Origin: Stereum hirsutum FP-91666 SS1
Lineage: Eukaryota; Basidiomycota; Agaricomycetes; Russulales; Stereaceae
Direction: 5' to 3'
DNA length: 64,000 nucleotides
NCBI RefSeq assembly: GCF_000264905.1
Contig: NW_006763136.1
Span: 867,646-931,645, forward strand
A program made the translations under genes and the position numbers. Below the pieces are notes generated by a model. It saw nothing but the letters and a program-made list of their open reading frames with translations, did no database searches and was not told where the DNA came from. Below, piece by piece: positions 55,207 to 64,000 of this stretch (its first letter is position 1; each line of letters begins with the position of its first letter).

Positions 55207-57312
55207 CTAAATGGTACCATTCCGCGATAGATGTCGTATGATGTTGTTCAATTGCTCTATCTGTGTGTTCTTTATTTGCAACTTCGCCGTGGCCTCTTGT
55301 AGTTGTCCTCTCCATGTCATCGCTTGATGATTTGAGGATGCTGACTCAGACTCAAGTTCCCTGATCCTTTCGGATGCCATGTCGAGCGCAGCAGCTCTTT
55401 CTGGGTGACACTGTCCCCCAGAGCATCGCTGGACGTATTGAAGAACTGCAAATGGAAAATGCGTGGACATCAGTTTCGAAATCTGCGGGTAAACAACTGT
55501 CCCGAGACAACATACGTGATTCATCCTTCTGCTCGAGTGTGCCAGTCATGATACCTGCGAGTTTCCACATCTTCTCCCTTCGCATATCGGCCTTCCCGCG
55601 GCGACCTTGCTGATACTCCCTATCAGTCTCTCTCTTCCTCTCCTTGGCATCGCTCTTAGCCTTCTTCGACGGACCAGCCGCAGATCGTCCCTCGTCAAGG
55701 TCTTCGACCTCGTCGGCCTTGCGCTTACCATTAGATATAGGAGTTTTAACTACAGCACCAACGGTATGAGGTTCGTCATGATCAAGGACCGCAGCGCCAG
55801 AGGTGCCAGGCATGCACAATGACTGAGCATGAGACGCAGTCTTCGTCGAGCGGGGCTTTTTAGCGCGCTGCTTCGACGAAGAGGGATGGGAATCCGGCGT
55901 TGCGTACGAAGAAGGATCCATATGACGAAAGGATGAAGTAGGAGCAGGAAGGTTAGGGGGAGATGGCGGCCGCGTCGATGCATCTGCCGTATTTGAATCG
56001 AGAGGGCGTGAGGTCTTGGTAAGAATGGTGCTATGCTTTGTGGCGGTGGCACCGAACGGAACAGAGGAAAACGTGCTCGAGGACCCATCATAACCTTCGC
56101 TCCCAGAAGTGTAGCCCCCGGGGAAGTTAGGCGCAGGTAATGTCCGGGGAATCGCATGATCAGGCCGTAACATAGCCGGGGTGAGCGATTGTGGCGCGGG
56201 GAAAGTAGTAGGTATTGAGGGTTGTTCGTAGTTTGTGACCGGAGCCGTCGAGAGGCGTGTCGCGGGGAACAACAACGAATCCGGAGCGGGCAGGGACTCG
56301 ACGTGTTCGGAGTGGAAGTCGCCCTGTTCAGAGTTTGACCATGTTTGCGTCGTACGCTCCCTCGATGGACCGCCGAACGACTGAGGCACAGGGGCAGAAA
56401 AGGGACTAGCGGACGACATCGGTGTCGCATCGTACGAAGCAAGTCTCGAAGATGTCTCCGCTGAAGTATCGACCGAAGAGCTGTGATATAATGAGAACAC
56501 AGTATGAACTGCCGCATTCATCTAACAGGAATGACTGGGTAGAGAGAAATACACACCCTGTCGCATATTGCGTACTCCACGTAGGTTGGCCCTGACCAAG
56601 GGAACCTCTCTCGTCATAAGGGTGCAAAGTGAAGTAAGGAGAACTATATTGTCTTCGATGAGCCAAGCCCAACAAACTTCAAGGCCAACGGCAGATGTTG
56701 AATATACCTATCAGAAAATGCCGGACCAGGTTGTGTAGTTGTCGATGCCGATTTCTGATGTCCGAGTACCAGCCGGGGCGGTTGAATATGGGTATCCGAC
56801 ACCGAGCGCTGGCGCCCGAGGGAGTTACTGTGGAGAAGTATCAGCAGAGAACTTGAAACCGTGCTCAAAGAAGACACACGTACTTGGAAAGTGAGAACGC
56901 AGGTCGACGGGGGTGAGCATGTGGACCAAGGGCCGGAGCAGTGCGCGTAGAGGCCTGACCATAGATTGCGGACGTAGACGCTCTTCTGGTGGACTGGGAA
57001 TCGACAGGAATGGATGGGGAAAGAAATTTGTCTAGATGGCCTTCCTCCGGCTTTCGAAGCGCTTGAGGGCTCAGTGATGGGAACTGGTGTTGGCTGCACA
57101 AGACACACATAACATTGAGGTTACTATCAGTAACGAACTATTCCCAGTTCACCAGCATTGACTTACCTGGGTACCGTGTCAGACGTGGTACACTCGGCTG
57201 ATTCGGGGCGCACGTTGCTGTTGCGCGGAATATTGTAGTAGGGTGAGACGGTCGAGTGTGGGTAGCCACCGGCGAATGACGAGGATGTATCGTAGGGGTT
57301 GGGCGTATTCAT
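55207..57312 (-). CDS. L-type Ser/Pro-rich protein 1 with basic and coiled-coil C terminus
   Basis: Starts MNTPNPYDTSSSFAGGYPHS at 57312, followed by several exons: QHQFPSLSPQALRKPEEGHL, STRRASTSAIYGQASTRTAP, GRQRSVSDTHIQPPRLVLGH. The long exon has SLYHSSSVDTSAETSSRLAS and a Ser/Thr/Pro-rich body. Near the end come a nuclear-localisation-like GPSKKAKSDAKERKRE, the basic block DREYQQGRRGKADMRREKMW, KLAGIMTGTLEQK, and after an intron RCSGGQCHPERAAALDMASE and a coiled coil (LQEATAKLQIKNTQIEQLNN). The order is reminiscent of a DNA-binding basic region plus dimerisation helix, but it fits no family that I can name. Probably nuclear. Paralogue of the gene at 59.8-61.9 kb; convergent with S gene 3. 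Confidence 0.7.
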
Positions 57313-59115
57313 TTGAGCAAACAATGTTCGGAAGCAAAGTAGTAGGCGTACCTTTGGACGAATGCGTGGTTTTAAAGGAGAAAATACTCAACAACATCGT
57401 AGATCTGGTCGTCACCGACGCACGTACGGACAACCATATTCTCAACAATGTGGTCGTCAACGCCCCTCTGGGCTCTCTACAACATCAATTCAAACCCGTC
57501 GCAAGGAAGACATGTTGTATGTCGACTATTATGGTAAGTATGGGCATTGTACGATTAGGAAGGTCAAACGGTGTAAGTACCCACTGCCAAATTCATCCAC
57601 AAGGTCCTGCCAGCGAGATTAGAGCTCCGCGGATGCGGCCCCGAATGGAGAGGCAGGAGCCCCAACGACCCACACATTGTATGAAGATGACTGAGCATAA
57701 GTAGATAGTTGGGAATAAGCTTGAAGTAGCATTATCGAAGGCAGAGGGGGCTAGGTCTCTGATTACCGCCAGTCGGTCTGAGGCAAAAGCGGTCACGTGT
57801 GAGAATGTTCGACGATAACGCGTCAGGACGCGTCGCGTCGCGTCGGTCCCCCCAACCACGAACACCTGTAATTTCCTCTATTCCCCTAATCGCACTGCGA
57901 GACCTGTTTCTTCGTGCCTCTACGCCAAGTACTCGACCAAGACATACACCGTGACTTTTTGGCTCATCCTGTTATGTGAATACCAACACCAGACTTCATG
58001 CAGAGCGTATATCATGGAGAGCGTACTATGTGCTTTACGCCTGGGGAGCAGGAGACACCCACTGATTGCTAAATATTTCACTCAGATTTTCATACTTTCG
58101 TAACGTACCCTAAGTGACCTTGACCCCAACAATTGAGTCCCGTCAAAGTCCCATAAATTTCCTGTTGGCGGCCGGTCTACATCGCTTTTTTTTCTAGTTG
58201 GAGTTTTGATGACTTATCTTCTTTATTTGTGCCTATATGCTTACATATTCATATTTCACTCCCGCTAATTGACTCTCTACATGTCGTCTTGAGCTCCTCC
58301 GCTAAGTCATCGAAATGGCGTGTGGGGCCACACTGTGGCGCAAGGAACATCCTTCGAAACGCTTTGCGGCAACGGCCGACCTGGCATTTCCTGCACATCT
58401 CACCTATTGTTCGACGTCGTCCGAGTCGTCTATTGCTGTCCGTCTTCGAGTAATCCTAGTCATATGCCCGTCATTTCATATGAAGTATCGTCCCGCTGAG
58501 AAGAACCTCTATCAACCGAACACATGCGTCGGATCGCTGGCATCTCTATCTTTAATTGTTCGACGTCGGCCTTCTCAGGCTATGCAGGAGATGTGCGGTC
58601 TGTAGCGTTGCTCAGGGACTTCTGCGCTTTGAGAATACCTCTTCTGTCTTCGTGCATGCTCTTCTCTGATGTCCACGAGTCTGCTTTTTGTTTTGCACCG
58701 TCGGTTCCTTCGTCATCTATGGCGTGCTCACTTTGCAGGGTTGACTATTGTGCGAGCTGTGCGTACGTAGCCCCGGATATGGGGCCCCTGTTTCTCTGTG
58801 GTTCGAGTTACTCTCTCAGGAACTTCATGGAGTGATCGGTGTTGGTCAATGCTTACCATGTACCAGCGCTCCGATGTCATTCATTATAGCACAGCAATGC
58901 GTTCCAACACAAAAAGAGCTGGGATCGGGTGGTTGCTTGACGATGAGTATCACCCAGTCCTTATTGTACTGCTTAGCGTACGGAATAGTTGAAAAGGCTC
59001 ACCTCCCACCGCGGTATTCCAGACTGACCTTATCATCGCGAACGACGTCGCTAGCCCTCTGCCTACCCATCGCTTGCGCTTTTGTATCAAGCTCTCTTTC
59101 TGCCATACCTCCGTA
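57313..59115. other. Spacer between L gene 1 and S gene 4
   Basis: 57313-57710 is the duplicated 5' flank of the L genes (matching 61896-62300, with shared words such as gatctggtcgtcac and aacaatgtggtcgtcaacgc). 58.4-58.6 kb holds two motif copies of the S upstream type. No separate gene. Confidence 0.55.
58406..58568 (+). repeat. Two copies of the ATTGTTCGACGTCG motif upstream of S gene 4
   Basis: Copies at 58406-58419 and 58555-58568. A ttctgcgctttgagaatac word follows the second copy at about 58619, as it does after copies upstream of S2 and S3. Confidence 0.75.
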
Positions 59116-59679
59116 ATGTCTAACTCAGAGGAGATCATTGAGAGCTCTGGGTTGGTGATGCCTCAGGTGAGTCCTTCCAAATTGTAATCTGACTCCGGCA
59201 ACCACAATCTTATGGTTCAGCTAGGGCGACTTCGCGAGTGAGCTTGGTCGCGAACTTTATCGAAAATTATTCTCTTTTCCTCCTGGTGGTCAGTCTTGCT
59301 ATAGAAATTTTCTTTAGTTGTGATGATCTAAGCGTGATCATGTACAGATCCCCGCGCAGACGAATGGATAAAGGGTTTGACGAAGGCTGAGCGTACTGCG
59401 TTTATTGCCGAGGTAGATCGAGAACTAAAGGAAGCTGAAGAGGAGAATGCAACATCCGTACCCCGGCGATACTGGTCGTACACGAAAAACGTATGTGGTT
59501 TTGATATGGACGCTGCGGCATGGGAATATGGGGTCATGGATGGAAATTGGGACGAAGTACGGATGCGCCGAGCGCAGGAGAGACAAGCAGAGGTTTTTCA
59601 GACCGCGACGCAGGGCGGGCCCAGTGGAGCTGTACGAGATTTGAAGGTTCTGCAGGCCCGAGCTTCCAAGGGACGTTAG
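59116..59679 (+). CDS. S-family small protein 4
   Basis: The most intact member. Reads MSNSEEIIESSGLVMPQGDF, ASELGRELYRKLFSFPPGDP, RADEWIKGLTKAERTAFIAE, VDRELKEAEEENATSVPRRY, WSYTKNVCGFDMDAAAWEYG, VMDGNWDEVRMRRAQERQAE, ending LQARASKGR: about 140 residues. Introns lie at the same positions as in S2 and S3. No recognised domain; predicted soluble, helical and acidic-basic mixed. Tail-to-tail with L gene 2 with 95 bases between stops. The promoter carries two motif copies and the acgacgtcgctagc word shared with S2. Confidence 0.78.
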
Positions 59680-59774
59680 GCATGTGAGTTCGTGTGCATG
59701 CAGGATCATAACATCGTACCACGCGAGAATAGACAAAACAATTTGACCATGAAATCAAGGCATTTCTACCGTGT

Positions 59775-61895
59775 TTATAATGCTAATGTACGGACATACT
59801 CCCGCCAATGCGAAACTTCTTTTTCCAGTACCTTGAGTCTGTTTTGAGCTACAGCTCTCTCGTCGGCGAGTTGTTTTCTAAGTGAAATGACGTCCGCTTC
59901 CAAGTCCTGTATCTCCCCCTGCAATCTAGGTTCCATATCGTGCATTCGCGCCAGCTCAAGAAGCACTTCCGGGTGGCACTGCCCCTCTGAGCAAAGCCTA
60001 ACAAACTTAAGAACTGAAAGCGGAGAAGAGAGCGATCTTAGTTTCGTGGTCCACTAGAAAGGGAAAAGTAAGTTCCAAGAACGTACGTCTTTCCTGTCTC
60101 TTCTCCAATGTTCCAGTCGTGATGCCCGCGAGTCGCCATATTTCCTCCCTTCTCTCATTAGCCCTCTGGCGAAATTCTTGCTGATACTCCCTGTCACCCT
60201 CCCTCTTCTTCTCATTGGCGCCACTGCTCTTAGCCTTCTTCGACGGACCGGCCTCAGACTGTCTATCGCCAAGTATCTCTACGTCGTCCTCCCTGTGTTT
60301 ACGCTTTGTACCTTTGGCTTTTACTGCGGTGCCGCCGACCGCGAGGGAGTCGTGATGGCTAGAGGCCATAGTGTCCGAAGAGCCGGAAGCACCAGGTGTG
60401 GACGACGACTGTGTATGAGGTACCATCTTCTTCGCAAGAGACTTTTTGGTGTGCTGCTCGGACGACGAGGGACCAGGTTCCGGTGTTGCATACGAGGAAG
60501 GATCCAGAGTACGGGGGTTTAGGGCAGGAGAAGGGACGTTCGTAGGATACGGCAGCCGCGCCGATGCATATGTTGTATTCGAATGTAAATGCGAGAGTTC
60601 GGCGGAAGAGGTGTTTTGCTCTGTGGCGGTGGCATCGAACGGAACAGAGGGCAACGTGCTCGAGGCAGTCGAAAGGAAGCCGGCCGGGGACCCATCATAA
60701 CCTTCGCTGCTCGGAGTGTAGGCTTCGGGGAAGTTGGTCGCAGTTGATGTGTGGTGCATCGCATGATCAGGATGTAACGTAGCCGAGGTGAGCGATTGTA
60801 GCGCAGAAGAAGTAGGAGGTACCGAGGGTTGTGCGTAGTTCGTAAACAAGGCCGTCGACGAGTGTATTGTGGGAACCGACGGTGAATATGGAGCGGGCAG
60901 GGAATCGACATGATCGGAGTTGAAAACGACTTGTTCAGGGTTTGACCATGTCGGATGCCCCCTCGATGGACCGTCAAACGATTGAGGCGCAGTGGCAGAA
61001 AAAGGACTAGCAGAAGGTACCGGTGTCGTATCGTACGAAGCATTTCTCGAAGACGTCTCCGCTGAAGTATCGACGGAAGAGCTGTGATATAACGAGGACA
61101 TGTTATGAGCTGCCGCACTCATCTGATATGGATGAATGGAAGGACGGTAGGACATACCTGGTCGTATACTGCGTACTCCATTGTGGTTCCTGGCGTCCCT
61201 CATCATAAGAGTGAAAAGGTATGGGTGGAGCGCTACGATTCTATTAAGTGAGTCAAAGTGTAGCAAAATCAAAGGACGATGGCCAACATACCTGCCAAAA
61301 GGCGTCAGGTCAGGTTGTTTACCTGCTGATGCCGATTTCTGATGTCGACTCCCTAACCGGGGCGGTTGGAAATGGCTATCCGACGCTGATCGCTTGTGGC
61401 CAAGGGCATTTCTTCGAAGCTCTATCAGCAAAAGACCTGGGACCGTGTGCAAGGGAGACGCACATACGTAGAAAATGGAGTAGGACGACTGGGGCGGACG
61501 TATGGGCCAGAGGTTGGAGTAGTGCGCGTAGAGGACTGTCCATAGATTGCAGACGTGGAAGCTCTTCTGGTGAATTGGGAATCGATAGGGATAGACGGGG
61601 AAAGATATTGGTGTTGAGAATCATCGTCCGGCCTTCGCGGAGCCTCGAGATTCAGCGATGGGATATGGTGTTGGCTGCACAAAGCACATAGGGCAACAGT
61701 CAAGGCTCAGCTCAGCAATGAACTATTCCCCAACACACCGGCATTCACGTACCTGGCTACCGCGACAGGGGTAGAATTATCGACTGATTCGGGGCGTGCG
61801 CTGCTACTGTGTTGAACGTTGTAGTAGGGAGAGACCGCCGAGTGTGGGTAATCACCGTATGACGTGGATGTATCGTAGGGTTTGTGTGTATTCAT
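59775..61895 (-). CDS. L-type Ser/Pro-rich protein 2 with basic and coiled-coil C terminus
   Basis: Paralogue of L gene 1 with the same exon order. It starts MNTHKPYDTSTSYGDYPHSA; then QHHIPSLNLEAPRRPDDDSQ, FTRRASTSAIYGQSSTRTTP, GHKRSASDSHFQPPRLGSRH. The long exon has SLYHSSSVDTSAETSSRNAS and SYATPEPGPSSSEQHTKKSL. It ends GPSKKAKSSGANEKKREGDR, EYQQEFRQRANERREEIWRL, AGITTGTLEKRQER. The last exon has CSEGQCHPEVLLELARM and a coiled coil (LEADVISLRKQLADERAVAQ) ending in a stop at 59775. Conserved between the paralogues are the YHSSSVDTSAETSS block, the basic block with REEIW-LAGI-TGTLE, and the C..GQCHPE motif; the rest drifts. Function unknown. Confidence 0.72.
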
Positions 61896-62450
61896 TTGAG
61901 CAAACAGTGTTCGGGGAGAAAGTATGAGGCGTACTCTTGGTTGGATCTTGGCCTTAAACGAAGAAATCCTGAGCAACGTAGATCTGGTCGTCACGAACGC
62001 ACGTACGGACGACCGCATTCTCAACAATGTGGTCGTCAACGCCCTGGGCTCTCTGCAACGTCAATTCAAAACCGTTGCGAGGAAGACGTGTTGTATGTTG
62101 ACTATTATGGCAAGTATGGGCGTTGTGCAATTAGGACGGTAAAACAGCGACCCACTGCCTAATTCATCCACAATGTCCTGCCACCAGTGGCAATAGAGCT
62201 CCAGTGGTGAGATCACCGGACGCGGCTGCGAGTGGCGGGGCAGGAGTCCCAACACTCACTCATTGTATGAGAATTACGGGCAAAGATGGTGGAAATAAAT
62301 TCGAAGTAGCATCGCCGAAGGCAAGAAGAGCAGAAGAGAGCCACATTGGAAAGTTGTTGGAAATTGCCATTCACGGATGCAAAGCAGGGCCCTCATCCGG
62401 GGCGGCCCGCAGACCGACAGCTTGGTCACCGTCACAGACGCCGTACGAAG
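61896..62450. other. Duplicated 5' flank of L gene 2
   Basis: Matches 57313-57710 for about 300 bases, including an open + strand frame that is not conserved as protein. No separate gene. Confidence 0.55.
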
Positions 62451-63072
62451 CTAAGAAATAGCGAACCTTTTCCTTGATTTCATCGTCGTCATTATTTCTC
62501 GAAAATCCCATGCATCCCAGCTCAGTGTTTTATGCACTCTACAGGGCCGCACATAGGAAGAACACGGGTTTCGCACTTTCATCCAACTTTCACCACGTCT
62601 AGTAGAATCAAAGTAGAATCGGGACGCCTGGAGCCTTGGCACATCTTCAAGCTTGAAACTGCTGGTATGGCAGCGAAAAGCTCGAAGATTCACGTATTCA
62701 CACAGCGTGCCTAAAGTTGCGAGTCCAACGCGCAAACCGGAGGCATGCTTCGAAACAGGAGGCGAGGATGTGAACAGAGGTAAACAAGGCAAAAATATAT
62801 AGTAGACACCTACTAAACTGCATCAGTACGAGCTTGCTCCCTTCTGAGCACTCAAGTTCATGGCGTACATCATAGAGAATAACACCCTCTCCACACCAGC
62901 GCCTTCGAGCGTCGGCGCTGTTAAAATCCCTCTCCGCCTTCAGCTTCTGCACGACTGCATTCACTCCTCCATCGCCAGACCCCCGTCGCATGCGCTTGAT
63001 GGACAACCCTGACTCATATTTCTCATTGGAATCTTCCCTGTTCTCAATACGCTTGTGAGATATCGATGCCAT
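62451..63072 (-). CDS. Unrecognised small protein
   Basis: Exon 1 starts MASISHKRIENREDSNEKYE at 63072 and continues SGLSIKRMRRGSGDGGVNAV, VQKLKAERDFNSADARRRWC, GEGVILYDVRHELECSEGSK. A gtaggt donor follows, and an acceptor ttcgaag leads to CLRVGL-like sequence and a possible last exon with SSFKLEDVPRLQASRFYFDS ... DFREIMTTMKSRKRFAIS. I do not recognise a family. The first exon has good codon regularity; the second is less certain. It lies upstream of L gene 2 on the same strand. Confidence 0.4.
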
Positions 63073-64000
63073 GTTCGATCGCGTAGACGCAGGTGAGGAC
63101 CAAGGAGTCAGGACCCGTGGAGTATCTTACACTAGTGGACAACCCTTATTATACCGTCGTGCGGCGGGGCTAGTTATTATGGAACAGGTCCTTTAGTATG
63201 ACGGGAGATGAGGCGAGGCCGGTGGGCGGAGAACTGAGTCGAGAAGAGCGAAGAGTGAGAGCGGCAGAGAATGTATAGTTGTAAAGCGCAGAGGAATTGC
63301 TTACTAGTGTGACGGAAGAGCGTATTCCCAGAGCGAGGTATGATTGGTCTGTAGCAGAGACTAATAGATGAGGATCGTATTCGAAATTCGGTGCCACCCT
63401 TGCCTACTGTAATTCCTCCTGAGTGGAATAGGCCGATGGTTCGAGCATATTTGGCTGAGGAATATTTCGATGGGCGTGCACTTCGTATCGGTCGACGACA
63501 ATGGTGAAGTGTAGGTCGCCAATTTGACGTGCAGTGCGGCATTTCTGGCTCGGTTAGATGACAAGATAGAGAGATGTGGAACTGACTCCCACATTTCCTC
63601 GGAGGTGTCGTGGTCCCTCAAAAACTGAAGACTCTTCGTGATTATCTGAGTTATAAAGCAGAAGGTTTGGTTCGAGGCTGGTGCAGCTAGTTCCTGGGTA
63701 CTAAGTTCGAGATAGAAGCTCGTGAGAGTTTGTAAGTCTGTCCGAGGAGAACAAAGGCCGTCGCGCTCTTAGACGCAACAAGTCTTGAAGGCTAGAAATT
63801 GAACAAAGTCGTCGCCATCCAAAGGTCCATGATCTGTCGCGTTTGACACATATGACAGGTCTGATGTGCTTTCCAGGGTTACGCATTAGGTCAGTAGGCG
63901 GTCTTGTACGCACAGCGGCGGCGGCCAAATAAAGAAACAACTGAACAACTTGAACGGTGCACCGTATCCGCCCACAAGAAACCGGGTGGAGTAAAGAGGC
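63073..64000. other. Window end; no supported gene
   Basis: Minus-strand frames at 63170-63621 may be exons of a gene, but they could not be joined or identified. Confidence 0.35.

Noticed and set aside
55750..56517. Second long minus-strand frame overlapping L gene 1
   Set aside because: Arg/Pro/Leu-rich shadow frame; the L paralogue conserves the other frame, not this one. The same holds for 60519-61118.
57362..57622. Open + strand frame in the L 5' flank, also seen at 61884-62162
   Set aside because: Duplicated with the L locus, but the two copies do not conserve a protein; indels shift the frame, so it is more likely 5' UTR or promoter sequence of the L genes.
1..64000. tRNA genes, CRISPR arrays, bacterial promoters or viral genes
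   Set aside because: I looked for B-box-like GGTTCRANYCC strings, regular spaced repeats and recognisable viral proteins and found none. The sequence is fungal nuclear DNA.

Overview
The window is nuclear DNA of a filamentous basidiomycete, most likely an Agaricomycete. The evidence is intron-dense genes with introns of about 50-75 nt, a 136-aa eL27 and a 25-aa eL41 ribosomal protein, a SNF5 subunit with a GATA-type finger, a DASH cryptochrome with an RG-rich tail, and families of BTB and F-box proteins. I saw no bacterial operons, CRISPR arrays or tRNA genes. Gene models below were spliced by eye from GT-AG (once GC-AG) sites and reading-frame continuity.

Layout. 0-1 kb: an LTR-like degenerate stretch next to the C-terminal end of an aspartic protease. 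1.4-3.6 kb: a secreted BBE-type FAD oxidoreductase (-). 5.4-8.3 kb: RPL27 (+) and a ribokinase (+). 8.9-17.7 kb: a tandem array of six BTB/POZ genes, one on + and five on -. 18-20.4 kb: RPB9 (+) and a small glycine/alanine-rich protein resembling the animal interferon-induced 6-16/ISG12 family (+). 20.9-23.0 kb: an F-box gene split by a 20-bp tandem duplication. 23.6-31.3 kb: SNF5 (-), with a very long low-complexity N terminus. 33.5-38.5 kb: a mosaic of duplicated blocks containing two near-identical minimal dsRNA-binding-domain genes (-) and a more divergent dsRBD-like gene (+). 39.7-42.6 kb: an F-box fragment, an unrecognised conserved-looking gene, three stacked palindromic MITE-like elements and an HNH-like gene cut off by them. 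42.8-49.3 kb: an MFS transporter (-), cry-DASH (-), a nuclear charged protein (-) and RPL41 (+). 51-62 kb: four small paralogous genes (called the S family here, +) and two large paralogous Ser/Pro-rich genes with a basic and coiled-coil C terminus (called L here, -). Two of the S genes are paired tail-to-tail with L genes at almost the same spacing (90 and 95 bp), so the S-L pair looks like a duplicated two-gene module.

The core genes (RPL27, RPL41, RPB9, SNF5, ribokinase, cry-DASH, MFS) are ordinary single-copy genes. The accessory part consists of local gene families at various stages of duplication and decay (BTB, F-box, dsRBD, S and L). The strongest leads are: the dsRBD pair, whose exons differ far more than the intron between them and the 3' flank; the S-L convergent module with a repeated upstream motif; and the frameshifting or splice-donor-copying micro-duplications of 19-20 bp in two genes.
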